From assembly GCA_963851325.1 (NCBI GenBank), contig CAWKOR010000001.1:2914001-2978000 (forward strand): a stretch of DNA of 64,000 bases, in the 5' to 3' direction. This DNA comes from DATGKG01 sp963851325. GTDB taxonomy: Bacteria; Desulfobacterota; Binatia; Binatales; Binataceae. Each line of letters opens with the position of its first letter. Within the stretch, counting starts at the first letter, position 1. The notes under the pieces are model-generated. The model did not search any database. It was not told where the DNA came from and was given only the letters and a program-made list of their open reading frames with translations. The position numbers and the translations under genes are program-made. Of this stretch, positions 35,740 to 44,555 are shown piece by piece.

Positions 35740-36249
35740 ATGGGTAAGGGAACGATTGCGGCCGGACTTGCGCTTGCGACTTTCTCGGCGATACTCGCGC
35801 TCGGCACCGTGGCGCACGCCGATGACAAAGCCGACCTCCAAGCGCTGGAAAACCGCGTGGCCGCGGGTATCCAGGCCAAGGATGCCGACGCGGTTATGGC
35901 CAACTACGTTCCCGGCGATTCGTTGGTCGTCTTCGACCTCATACCGCCGCGCCAGTACACCGGCAACGATGCATATAAGAAGGATTGGGCGGGAGTGTTT
36001 GCCGGATGCGCCGACTCACCGAAAATGGACATCAGCGACCTCGACATCACTGCTGATGGCAAGCTCGCCTTCAGCCACAGCATTCAACATTTCGTCTGCA
36101 CCGATGCCAAGGGCAACAAGCTGGAAATGACGATGCGCGCCAGCGATGACTATCGCAAAGTCAAAGGCAAGTGGCTCATCGTGCACGAACATCTTTCGGC
36201 GCCTGTCGATCTGGCGACCGGAAAAGCGGACCTGACTTCCAAGCCGTAG
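35740..36249 (+). CDS. Exported SnoaL/DUF4440-like NTF2-fold protein
   Basis: This 169-residue protein has an N-terminal signal peptide (IAAGLALATFSAILALGTVAHA) and a single NTF2-fold domain: LQALENRVAAGIQAKDADAVM, the YTGNDAYKKDWAGVFAG segment, and MTMRASDDYRKVKGKWLIVHEHLS at the C-terminal strands. SnoaL/DUF4440 proteins are small ligand-binding or enzyme folds. A good ribosome site (CGGAGAAG) precedes the ATG. The substrate is unknown. It lies just upstream of tRNA-fMet. Confidence 0.78.
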   Translation: MGKGTIAAGLALATFSAILALGTVAHADDKADLQALENRVAAGIQAKDADAVMANYVPGDSLVVFDLIPPRQYTGNDAYKKDWAGVFAGCADSPKMDISDLDITADGKLAFSHSIQHFVCTDAKGNKLEMTMRASDDYRKVKGKWLIVHEHLSAPVDLATGKADLTSKP

Positions 36250-36369
36250 CAGCGTCGCAGATCACAAAAAACTTCGCGGTGAAATCGCGCTGCGCAGAAA
36301 ACCGCGATCCAGCGCGGACTTTCTCATCCATCGTATTGAAAGCATAGTCCGCGGCAGTTAGTATTCCGA

Positions 36370-36446
36370 CGCGGGGTGGAGCAGTCTGGTAGCTCGCCGG
36401 GCTCATAACCCGGAGGTCGAAGGTTCAAATCCTTCCCCCGCAACCA
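36370..36446 (+). tRNA. Initiator tRNA-fMet (anticodon CAU)
   Basis: A 77-nt cloverleaf with encoded 3' CCA. The acceptor 5' strand CGCGGGG pairs with CCCCCGCA except for the C1-A72 mismatch typical of bacterial initiator tRNA. The anticodon stem is CCGGG/CCCGG with three G-C pairs flanking the CTCATAA loop (anticodon CAT). The T arm has GGTTCAAAT. These features mark it as the initiator, not elongator, Met tRNA. Confidence 0.96.
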
Positions 36447-36515
36447 TTCGCTTCACCGAGTCCTCGGAAACAGCTTCTTCGGACACACGACACGCCAATT
36501 TTACGATCGATCCCG

Positions 36516-37178
36516 TTACTGGGCCGCGGCTCTGCGATGCGGGCGGCGGATGCTGGCGGTGCGACCGTGTCGCTCACGCAACTCTTCGCCATCGCGGCTG
36601 ATGAGCAGTCCCTGAAAGAACAGCCGAAATACTTCGCGCAACGCCTGCGCCCACGTCATCGGAGATTCGGCGAGAAATTGCGGATCGGTCACGCGCATCG
36701 CGGCCGCATGTAACGCGGCGGCAACCAGGTGCGGATCCACCTTGCGAAACGCACCGATGCGTACTCCCTGCGCGATGTTTTCCTCGGTCAAGCGGAGCCG
36801 ATGCTGGTCGGTGCGCCGCAACACCCGCAGGCCGGCCGGAAAACTCTTGAGATCGTGGTTGAAGCGGTTGCTCTCGTTCCCAAAGGCCGCGATCACTGTC
36901 TCCATCGGAGCGCACAGCGCCGCGATGCAGTTGGGAGCCGTCTTGGCCGCGGCGACCATTTCCCGGTTCATCCGCGAGAGATGGCGGTCCAAGATCAGCT
37001 CGAAGAACTTCTCGCGCGTGGGTGCAATCGAGTATAGCGCCCGCTTCGAGCATCGCAGCCGGCGCGCCAGCTCCATAGTCCCGAAGTGAAGGAAGCCCTC
37101 CTCAACGAACAGCGACTCCGCCTCCTCGATGACGCGTTGCAACCGTTTGGGCAAAGCCCGCGCTTTGACGGTCCCCAT
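36516..37178 (-). CDS. TetR family transcriptional regulator
   Basis: This 220-residue protein has a TetR-type helix-turn-helix: RVIEEAESLFVEEGFLHFGT then MELARRLRCSKRALYSIAPTREKFF. The C-terminal ligand domain is helical and Arg-rich at the end. It sits just upstream of a catabolic gene block (Rieske oxygenase onward) on the opposite strand and could control it, though no operator was identified. Confidence 0.85.
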   Translation of the reverse strand: MGTVKARALPKRLQRVIEEAESLFVEEGFLHFGTMELARRLRCSKRALYSIAPTREKFFELILDRHLSRMNREMVAAAKTAPNCIAALCAPMETVIAAFGNESNRFNHDLKSFPAGLRVLRRTDQHRLRLTEENIAQGVRIGAFRKVDPHLVAAALHAAAMRVTDPQFLAESPMTWAQALREVFRLFFQGLLISRDGEELRERHGRTASIRRPHRRAAAQ

Positions 37179-37419
37179 TGATTTTCGCTCTCTCCCCTAC
37201 GAAATCCCCGGATCACCCATACACCCAGACCGGGCGCGCGCCTAGCGGTACCAACGGTACTGCAAGACGGGTCGGGTTTCCTGACTAAAATGGAGGTAAT
37301 AGTCTATTGGTACTGAATACTGCGATCTGGTACCATTGGTCCGTGGCTGGGGGTTTCAGATCTTCCAACGCTCGCGATCTTTTGAAGCTTGTTTCAAGCT
37401 GAAGGACGGGAAGCGAACC

Positions 37420-37641
37420 GTGAGAGAAAAATGCCCACATTGTGGAACTCATGCGCTGCAGCGGCATATCGGCCCGAAACAATGGGTATCGATGCAGGTC
37501 GGGCACTATAACGCGTCGTGCACGCGATGCGGCGAATCATTCTGGCGTCACGAGGACCTGACTGAGCCGAAGACTTCGATCCCCTGGCAGCGGGGTCGCA
37601 GGCCGTGCGGCTGCAACGGCGAAACACCCCAACTGATTTGA
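37420..37641 (+). CDS. Putative small zinc-ribbon protein
   Basis: A GTG start at 37420, with a GGACGGGAAG tract upstream, gives 73 residues with two CxxC pairs: REKCPHCGTHALQRHIG and NASCTRCGESFWRHED. That spacing is a plausible zinc ribbon. A longer frame from an upstream GTG at 37336 is less likely. Two further cysteines lie in a C-terminal CGCNG. No close family is recognised. Its reality is uncertain. Confidence 0.45.
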   Translation: MREKCPHCGTHALQRHIGPKQWVSMQVGHYNASCTRCGESFWRHEDLTEPKTSIPWQRGRRPCGCNGETPQLI

Positions 37642-37787
37642 TCAAGTTCTCGGCCTGACGCCTCTATGCCGCGACCTCCCTCCCTTCTGATTGGCCGGCA
37701 ATTTCCCGACTCTCGACCGAACTTGACCGGCGCGCGGCTCTGCGCATAAGTCCTTCTCAGAATGAGTCCTCATCGCGGGAGACTCCT

Positions 37788-39026
37788 ATGAGACGATCCG
37801 AATACCTCGCACTGGCGCAGCGCCTGATTGCGCATATCGAGAATGGGACTACCGACTCCGCCGATACCGTGAAGCAGGTTCCGGTCGAGAATTATCTCGA
37901 TCCGGCGCGCTGGCATCGCGAAATGGATCGTATTTTCAAGCGACTGCCGCTGCTGCTCGCCTTTACCTGCGAAATGCGCGAGGCGGGCGACTACAAGGCG
38001 CTGGATGTGGTCGGGGTCCCGGTTCTGATCGCACGCGCCAAAGACGGCGTGGTGCGGGCATTCGTCAACGTATGTTCGCATCGCGGCACGATGATTGCCA
38101 ATGACGGAAAGGGGAGTTGCACCCGTTTTGTCTGCCCCTATCACGGCTGGACTTACAGCGATCGCGGCGCGCTGATCGGCGTCGCGGGCCGGCCCAAGTT
38201 CGGCGAGGTCGATACCGACGCGCGCGGGCTGACAGAGTTGCCGTGTGTGGAGCGCGCCGGACTCATCTTCGTCAGCCTCGCCCGGAGAACCTCGATCGAC
38301 CTCGACCAGTATCTGGGCGGCATGCTTGCGGAACTCGAATCGTTCGGTTTCGAAACCTGGCACATGTTCAAGCAGAACGAACTGCCGACCTCGAACTGGA
38401 AGGTTGCACACGACGGATACCTGGAAGGCTATCACTTCTCGACCCTGCATCCGCAGACCGTCGGTGCGCAAGTGATGTCGAACGTCATGGCCTACGACGC
38501 TTATGGGCCGCATCAGCGGGTGGCATTCCCCGAGCATCGCATCAAGGAACTGATGCGCAAGCCGAGCGAGGAGTGGAGGACGGGGGAGGGCGTCGCGGTA
38601 GTGCGCACAATTTTTCCGAATGTCTCTTTCGCAATCTCGCAAAGCGGCGGAATGGTTTCTCAGTTGATCCCGGGTCCGACTCCCGACCGTTCACGCACGA
38701 TTCAGAATCACCTCTTCTCGCAACCGCCGGCCTCGGATGAAGAGCGCGCACGCATGGAGGCGACCGCAAAGTTTTTCACCCAGGCGGTGGAATTCGAGGA
38801 CAACTGGGTTTGTGCGCGGATTCAGCGCGGTCTGGCCAGTGGCGGCAACAGGGACTTCGTCTTTGGCAAAAATGAATTGGGACTGCATCGACTGCACGAC
38901 TGGATCGATCACTTCGTCAACCTTCCAAACGACGGGCAAGGGGATCCCAAAGACGCCGGCATTGATGGCACGCGCCTCCACGCGGTCACGTCGGGATCGA
39001 AGCGAACCAACGAGGGCATTCAATGA
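37788..39026 (+). CDS. Rieske [2Fe-2S] aromatic ring-hydroxylating oxygenase, alpha subunit
   Basis: This 412-residue oxygenase component has an N-terminal Rieske centre (Cys96-x-His98 in VCSHRGTM; Cys116-x2-His119 in CPYHGW) and a mononuclear iron site with the two histidines in DGYLEGYHFSTLHPQTVG. It hydroxylates or dealkylates a ring or other substrate with electrons from a ferredoxin and reductase, none of which is encoded here, so partners are elsewhere. GGGAG precedes the ATG. It overlaps the VOC-family gene by four bases. Confidence 0.93.
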   Translation: MRRSEYLALAQRLIAHIENGTTDSADTVKQVPVENYLDPARWHREMDRIFKRLPLLLAFTCEMREAGDYKALDVVGVPVLIARAKDGVVRAFVNVCSHRGTMIANDGKGSCTRFVCPYHGWTYSDRGALIGVAGRPKFGEVDTDARGLTELPCVERAGLIFVSLARRTSIDLDQYLGGMLAELESFGFETWHMFKQNELPTSNWKVAHDGYLEGYHFSTLHPQTVGAQVMSNVMAYDAYGPHQRVAFPEHRIKELMRKPSEEWRTGEGVAVVRTIFPNVSFAISQSGGMVSQLIPGPTPDRSRTIQNHLFSQPPASDEERARMEATAKFFTQAVEFEDNWVCARIQRGLASGGNRDFVFGKNELGLHRLHDWIDHFVNLPNDGQGDPKDAGIDGTRLHAVTSGSKRTNEGIQ

Positions 39027-39562
39027 AAGCGCTCGGCTCCATCGCAAAGCTTGGCGAGATCATGCAGATGGCCTACGTACCGGCCGACTTTGAAGGTGCG
39101 CTGAAGTATTGGACCGAGGTAATCGGCGCGGGACCGTTCTTCTCTATCGAGCACGTCAAGCTCAAAGAAATGAAATATCGCGGTCAGCCAAGCGACATCG
39201 ACTTTTCGATGATGCTTGGCTATTTGGGTGACATGCAGATCGAGCTCATCCGGCAGCACAACGATGCTCCGTCGATATTCAAGGCGTGGCGCGACGAAGG
39301 CCGCGAAGGATTGCATCACGTATGCATGCTGGTGGACGACATCGCAATGGCGCGTGCTGCATGCGCAGATGCACATGTCGCAATCGCGCAGGAAGCACTG
39401 GTGCCCGGAGGCGGCGAGGTCATATACCTCGATACCGGCGGTGGACCCGGCTCGCTGGTGGAAATCCTGAAGCCCGCGCCCGGCACCCGCCAATTCTTCG
39501 CGATGATGCGGGAGACGCATCGCACCTGGGACGGCGCCCAACCGGTGCGGCGTCCTGGATGA
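39023..39562 (+). CDS. VOC-family (glyoxalase-like) protein
   Basis: This 179-residue protein has two beta-alpha-beta-beta-beta motifs of the vicinal oxygen chelate superfamily: LGEIMQMAYVPADFEGALKY then EGLHHVCMLVDDIAMARA, and VIYLDTGGGPGSLVEILKP at the end with the metal-ligand Glu position. Such proteins include ring-cleaving dioxygenases, epimerases and lyases. Its ATG overlaps the Rieske stop, so it likely processes the Rieske product. Not enough is visible to name the reaction. Confidence 0.85.
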   Translation: MKALGSIAKLGEIMQMAYVPADFEGALKYWTEVIGAGPFFSIEHVKLKEMKYRGQPSDIDFSMMLGYLGDMQIELIRQHNDAPSIFKAWRDEGREGLHHVCMLVDDIAMARAACADAHVAIAQEALVPGGGEVIYLDTGGGPGSLVEILKPAPGTRQFFAMMRETHRTWDGAQPVRRPG

Positions 39563-40225
39563 CTACCCGATACTTTTGCCCCACGAATCGAGATACGCCA
39601 GGTCGCTGACCGGCCGGCGGATCAGCGGTCCGTGACCACGCCCCACCGGATAGCCGATTGGAATTGCGGCCGCGGTGCCCCATCCCTCGGGAATCGCGAG
39701 CAGTTCTTTCACCTGCGGCTCAACCTCACACAGCAGGGTAGTAAGCACGCATCCGAGACCTTCGGCGCGGCAAGCGATGAGGAGATTTTCCACCGAGGGA
39801 TAAACCGACCCGCCGCCGACCACTGACGGCCGATTCTGCTTGGCGTCGGTGATCGCCATTTGCTTCGGGTTAAAGCAGAAAATCGCGACCACCGGGGTCT
39901 CGCCGAAGTGCTGCGCGAGATAGTCTCCGGCGTCCAGGGTACGCGCCATTCGTTTGCGTGCATCCTCGGGCATGTCGGCGCTGATGGCCGAACGATACGT
40001 CTTGGAGAACGCGCTCCAGCGCTCGGCGTACCAGGCCCCGAGCCGGGTTTTCTTCTCGCGATCCTTCACTGCGATGATGCGCCACGGTTGCTGGTTACCT
40101 CCGGTCGGCGCCCAGGTCGCAGCTTCGAGGACGCGCTGCAGCACCTCGTCGGGAATCGGATCGGGTTTGAGTCGCCGCACCGCTTTGAGCGTGCGCATCG
40201 CTTCGTAAACTCCCATTTCAGGCAT
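39563..40225 (-). CDS. Nitroreductase family FMN-dependent oxidoreductase
   Basis: The ATG at 40225 (GGAGATCGGCG upstream) gives 220 residues. The FMN-binding nitroreductase fold is clear: RLKPDPIPDEVLQRVLEAAT, APTGGNQQPWRIIAVKD, SVENLLIACRAEGLGCVLTT and GWGTAAAIPIGYPVGR. Members reduce nitro groups, quinones or flavins, or cleave rings (BluB-type). It is convergent with the VOC gene, with no gap. It lies 26 bases after the flavin monooxygenase-like gene on the same strand. Confidence 0.88.
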   Translation of the reverse strand: MPEMGVYEAMRTLKAVRRLKPDPIPDEVLQRVLEAATWAPTGGNQQPWRIIAVKDREKKTRLGAWYAERWSAFSKTYRSAISADMPEDARKRMARTLDAGDYLAQHFGETPVVAIFCFNPKQMAITDAKQNRPSVVGGGSVYPSVENLLIACRAEGLGCVLTTLLCEVEPQVKELLAIPEGWGTAAAIPIGYPVGRGHGPLIRRPVSDLAYLDSWGKSIG

Positions 40226-40251
40226 CGCCGATCTCCTTTTTTGCTGGTGCT

Positions 40252-41514
40252 CTATAGAAAGAACGATTCCGTCGCCATTCCCAGAAGCAACTTCCCGGTG
40301 GTCTCGAATACGCTGCGATTGACCATCCGATGCTGCGTGACGACGTGAACATCGCGAAAGCATCGCTGAATCGGATGGCTCGCATGCACCACTGATCCGC
40401 CGCCCATCGAGTACATTGCATCGACCACCTTGACGCATTGCCATGCCACATTCGCCGCCGCAAGTCGCAGATCGCGCCGCATTTCGAGCGCGGGGCTCTC
40501 GCCGACCGATGCAGCCGTCCACGCTGTGTCGATAGTCTCGAACAGGAATGCGCGCGAGGATCGGAGCGTCGCTTCGGCCTCGGCCACCGCTTCCTGGATG
40601 CGTGCGGAATGCGCGAGGGTTTTTCTTTCCCAGGTCGGGACCTTGCCACCCGCCAGCGCGATGAATTCGTCGATGGCACGGCGCGCGATTCCCAGCGAAA
40701 CGGCGCACACACCGATTGCGAGCAGTCCGAAGAACGGAAATCGATAGAGCGGAGTTTGCACAACCGGCGGCGTGACACCGATCGCGAATGCGCGATCATC
40801 CGGCACGAACGCATTTTTCACCTGGAAATCATGGCTGCCGGTCCCGCGCAATCCCGACGAATCCCAGGTATCGAGAATCTCAACGTCCTTCGCCGGAAAG
40901 ATCATCAGTTGAAATTCAGGGTCGCCGCTGGGTCCGATGCGCGGCTTGTCTCGTTCAAAAATCAAGGCGCCACCGGTTATCCATCCGCAATTCTGCGTCG
41001 CGCTGCCCCACTGCCAGCGCCCATTGACGATGTATCCGCCTTCCACGCGCGTCGCTTTTCCGGTCGGCGCGACGGCGCCGCCGGTGATTACCAGCGTGTC
41101 GGTTCCGTAGATCTCGTGCGCCGTCGCCGGTGGCAGAAAGCCCGATAGCGCGGCGGTCACGCTTCCGATCATGACGCACCAGCCGACCGAGCCATCGGCG
41201 CGCGATACCTCCTCGATAACCCGGATCAAGTCGGCGGGGTGGCGCTCCGCGCCGCCATAAGCTTTCGCGATGGCAATTCGAAAAACGCCGGCTTCAGCGA
41301 GCTGATGCGCCAGGTCGGCGGGCAGGCGCCGGATCGATTCGAACTCCCGCGAACGCGCGCTGATCCCGGTTGCCAGCGCGGCGGCGGCTTGCAGTTCGGG
41401 AAATGTCTCGATCACGAGACGACCATAAGGCGAAACGTGGATTTGCGCAAAGACTGGACCCTCTTTCAGACAGCGAGTCGGAATTCTGTTGATAAAACAC
41501 CCACCGCTATTCAT
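40252..41514 (-). CDS. Acyl-CoA dehydrogenase-fold flavin monooxygenase (HsaA/group D-like)
   Basis: This 420-residue protein has the acyl-CoA dehydrogenase fold: LADLAHQLAEAGVFRIAIAK-like N-terminal helix bundle, ADGSVGWCVMIGSVTAALSG, a beta domain (GGYIVNGRWQWGSATQNCGW, FVPDDRAFA) and a C-terminal helical domain. There is no catalytic Glu of true acyl-CoA dehydrogenases that I can place. The VGWC and WQWGSATQNC segments match two-component hydroxylases such as HsaA and dibenzothiophene-type DszC. It probably oxygenates an aromatic or sulfur compound with reduced flavin from the neighbouring nitroreductase-type protein. The start may instead be GTG 41415. Confidence 0.8.
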   Translation of the reverse strand: MNSGGCFINRIPTRCLKEGPVFAQIHVSPYGRLVIETFPELQAAAALATGISARSREFESIRRLPADLAHQLAEAGVFRIAIAKAYGGAERHPADLIRVIEEVSRADGSVGWCVMIGSVTAALSGFLPPATAHEIYGTDTLVITGGAVAPTGKATRVEGGYIVNGRWQWGSATQNCGWITGGALIFERDKPRIGPSGDPEFQLMIFPAKDVEILDTWDSSGLRGTGSHDFQVKNAFVPDDRAFAIGVTPPVVQTPLYRFPFFGLLAIGVCAVSLGIARRAIDEFIALAGGKVPTWERKTLAHSARIQEAVAEAEATLRSSRAFLFETIDTAWTAASVGESPALEMRRDLRLAAANVAWQCVKVVDAMYSMGGGSVVHASHPIQRCFRDVHVVTQHRMVNRSVFETTGKLLLGMATESFFL

Positions 41515-41678
41515 ATACCCCTTGACGCATTTCTCTACTTCAGGGAGTATACGGGGCTATGTGGGCACGTCGGGCCGCGGCGGCAAGCTGCTCCCCCCAG
41601 CTGCCAATGCTGCGCTAAACGCTTCCCCAGGCGTGAAAGCCCGACGTGCCCGCCACGACTTCACGCATCCATATCGCA

Positions 41679-42974
41679 CTATCGAGCAAGGATGTTCGGG
41701 TTGAAGTCGCTCTCGGAGATGCCGCCGGTGTTGATTTTCTGGGTAAAGGCGGAGTGCGCCGGCACCACCGATCGGAAAAGGCCGCTGCGATCATTCGGAA
41801 AATAGAAGCTGCCGGCAAGGTCAAACAGGTTGCCGCCCTCGGGGGAAGGGTGGGTGCGCCATAGCGGAATCGCTGTCGCAACGCGTTCGCCCGATTCATA
41901 GAATTCCGCGGCGAGCCAAACGTAGATTTCGCTGTCGATAAAGATCAGGGTGCGTTCTTCGAGATCTCTTTGCGCCGGCGACATCTCCAGGATGTAAGCC
42001 CTCCGAAGTTCGAACGGCTCCTGCGTCAGTGCATAGCCGGACTCCTGCGCCTCGATGCCGGCGGGCTCATCCTTGGCCGAAACGCATGCCAGGATCGGTG
42101 CGGTGCCGAGCAGTCGATATTTGTAGATCTCGGTTTTCGGCAAGGCATAAGCCCAATATGGCTGATGGCATCGGCGACACATCTTGTTGGGGAATGCCTG
42201 TCGAATACCCATCCGCCGCAGCCGTCGTGTCTGCTCGTCGAACCCATAGAAATCGTCGTTGCTGCGCGGATCCGAATAGCGAATCCAGATTCCCGCGCCC
42301 TCGGCCATATCGCCGCCAACGCTGATCGTGGTCCAGCGGTTGCAGCGCGCCTTCCATTCGACGTTCAGCGCGTTCGATCCCATGGTTGGGCGCGGGTCCA
42401 CCTCGGTGCGATGCGAGAAGCGAAGGAAATCGAATTGTTCACACGCATTGTCCAAATCATTGGATGGATGAATCTGGGTTGGCTCCCGTGAGCTCGCGAC
42501 GTAACCGTTTACGCTCCATGGCGCGAGCGAAAAATCGTCGGGAAGCACCGGCCCGAAGTGCCAATTGTATGCGACCTTAACCGCCGCCTTGGGATCGTTG
42601 ACATCGATCAGCGGAAACGGCATTCCCGCGATGTAGTTGGTGATGTAGTCGTCCTTATCGAGGCCAACTTGCGGCGAATATTTCTCGGTCGCGGTTTGAA
42701 AACCCTTCGACCATTGAATGCGATTGGTGGGCGTCACCTCCAGGCGCAGTCCGTGCCGGATGGCGAGCATGGTCGCCGCCGGGATAAAGTTCGCATACTG
42801 CTCGGCATTGTCCGCGTTGATGATGGTTCCCGGCGCGAGGTTTGGTGGCGTCGCGGAAGTCGCAACCGGATGCGCGGCGATTGGTTTTGGATCGGGAGCG
42901 GGTCCCGCGGCGTGGGCGATCGCGCCGGTTGCGAAGAGCGCCGCTGCCGCAGCATGAAAGATGGTCCGCATCAT
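41679..42974 (-). CDS. DUF1329 exported protein with a CXXCH motif
   Basis: From the ATG at 42974 it has 431 residues with a signal peptide (RTIFHAAAAALFATGAIAHA). The DUF1329 pattern is clear: LAPGTIINADNAEQYANFIP, KGFQTATEKYSPQV and NYIAGMPFPLIDVNDP. DUF1329 has a LolA/LolB-like lipid-binding fold and usually pairs with DUF1302 barrels and RND exporters, moving hydrophobic compounds. Residues 266-270 read CRRCH, a c-type haem-binding signature not typical of this family. A DUF1302 gene lies 15 kb away. It is divergent from the amidohydrolase. Confidence 0.85.
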   Translation of the reverse strand: MMRTIFHAAAAALFATGAIAHAAGPAPDPKPIAAHPVATSATPPNLAPGTIINADNAEQYANFIPAATMLAIRHGLRLEVTPTNRIQWSKGFQTATEKYSPQVGLDKDDYITNYIAGMPFPLIDVNDPKAAVKVAYNWHFGPVLPDDFSLAPWSVNGYVASSREPTQIHPSNDLDNACEQFDFLRFSHRTEVDPRPTMGSNALNVEWKARCNRWTTISVGGDMAEGAGIWIRYSDPRSNDDFYGFDEQTRRLRRMGIRQAFPNKMCRRCHQPYWAYALPKTEIYKYRLLGTAPILACVSAKDEPAGIEAQESGYALTQEPFELRRAYILEMSPAQRDLEERTLIFIDSEIYVWLAAEFYESGERVATAIPLWRTHPSPEGGNLFDLAGSFYFPNDRSGLFRSVVPAHSAFTQKINTGGISESDFNPNILAR

Positions 42975-43097
42975 CGAAATGCAGTATCCAACGCCTAATT
43001 CTGAAACCGCAATACGTGATTCCCTTTGCCCGTTCATCGCGGTTCTTCTATAGCTCTGAATGCAACGAGATCTCTTCATAGTTCTGGAGGGGACGCG

Positions 43098-44555
43098 ATG
43101 GCGACCGCAGCACGATCGAAGTCAGCCGAAATACGCGCGCGCTTGAATCATCCGATCATCGATTCCGACGGTCACACTGTCGAGATCGGACCGTTGTTCT
43201 TCGATTACCTGAAAGCGGTTGGCGGAGCCAAAGTTGCCGAGCGCTATTCGACCGCGATGCTGGATACGTTCAGCGATCCAGCCTGGCGAACCCGCACCCT
43301 CGAGGAGCGTCGCGAGCGCCGAACCATTCGCCCCACCTGGTGGGGCGTTCCGGCGAGGCATACCGAAGACCTCGCGACCGCGCTGTTTCCGCGCCTGATG
43401 TACGAACGGCTCGAAGAAATGGGACTGGACTATTCGGTCGTCTATCCGACCATCGGGCTCATTACGATGGAAATGCCCGATGACGAAGTGCGCCGCGCCT
43501 CGTGCCGCGCGCTCAACCGAATGAAAGCGGACACTTTCGCGGGACTCGAGAAACGCATGACGCCCGCCGCCGTGATCCCGATGCATACCCCGCAGGAGGC
43601 CATCGAAGAACTCGAATACGTTGTCAACCAACTTGGCTTGAAAGCCGTCATGATGGCGAGTTATGTGAAACGCCCGATCCCATACGTTGCGAAGCGTTAT
43701 CCGGAAGCAGCGAAATACACCTACTGGATGGACACCTTCGGCATCGACAGCGAATACGACTACGATCCGGTATGGGCGAAGTGTCGTGATTTGGGAATCG
43801 CCCCGACCTTTCATTCGGTCGGCTACGGGTGGGGCGCGCGGCGCTCGATCAGCAACTACGTCTACAACCATATAGGGAACTTCGCCGCCAGCGCCGAGGC
43901 GGTTTGCAAATCGCTGTTCCTCGGCGGGGTGCCGAGGCGCTTCCCCGAGATCAAGTTTGCTTTCCTCGAAGGAGGGATGGCGTGGGCGCGCTCGCTCTAC
44001 TCCGAGCTGATCGGCCATTACGAGAAGCGCAATCGGGAGGCGGTGGAAAGCTTTAATCCCGCCGGCATCGACGGAGCTGCGTTGCGCGACTACGCGGTCC
44101 GCTACGGCGGCAAGGGCGCGGAAGGCCGCGAGGATCAGATCGTCGAGGCGATGGTGAACGGGCTTTCCGGCGGTATCGACCCAGCCATGGTGGACGAATG
44201 GGCGCAGAGCGGCGTTCGTTCAATCGCTGACATTCGCGACGTCTTCATCAGCCAGTTCTATTTCGGATGCGAGGGCGACGATCCCTTAAACGCACTCGCG
44301 TTCGATCCGATGGGCACTGCTTTCGATGCGAAGCTTCTCGCACTTTATGGTTCCGACATCGGCCATTGGGATGTGCCCGAAATGAAGGAATGTGCCGAGG
44401 AGGCCTACGAGCTGGTCGAGCATGGGATGGTAAAGCTCGAGGAGCTGCGCGAATTCCTGTTCGTGAATCCTGTGAGGTTCTGGACCGCGACCAATCCCGA
44501 CTTCTTTAAGGCCACGGCAGTCGAGCACGAAGCGCGCAAGGTCGCGACGCATTGA
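43098..44555 (+). CDS. Amidohydrolase-related (amidohydrolase 2) family protein
   Basis: This 485-residue protein begins at ATG 43098 after GGAGGGG. The metal-dependent TIM barrel is visible: IIDSDGHTVEIGP (DxH-like first strand), VIPMHTPQEAIEELEYVV, a conserved FHSVGYGWGARRS with metal-ligand His, and LYGSDIGHWDVPEM with the catalytic Asp. Relatives decarboxylate or hydrolyse ring-type intermediates in aromatic catabolism. It fits the surrounding catabolic cluster and is divergent from the DUF1329 gene. The exact reaction is unknown. Confidence 0.88.
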   Translation: MATAARSKSAEIRARLNHPIIDSDGHTVEIGPLFFDYLKAVGGAKVAERYSTAMLDTFSDPAWRTRTLEERRERRTIRPTWWGVPARHTEDLATALFPRLMYERLEEMGLDYSVVYPTIGLITMEMPDDEVRRASCRALNRMKADTFAGLEKRMTPAAVIPMHTPQEAIEELEYVVNQLGLKAVMMASYVKRPIPYVAKRYPEAAKYTYWMDTFGIDSEYDYDPVWAKCRDLGIAPTFHSVGYGWGARRSISNYVYNHIGNFAASAEAVCKSLFLGGVPRRFPEIKFAFLEGGMAWARSLYSELIGHYEKRNREAVESFNPAGIDGAALRDYAVRYGGKGAEGREDQIVEAMVNGLSGGIDPAMVDEWAQSGVRSIADIRDVFISQFYFGCEGDDPLNALAFDPMGTAFDAKLLALYGSDIGHWDVPEMKECAEEAYELVEHGMVKLEELREFLFVNPVRFWTATNPDFFKATAVEHEARKVATH

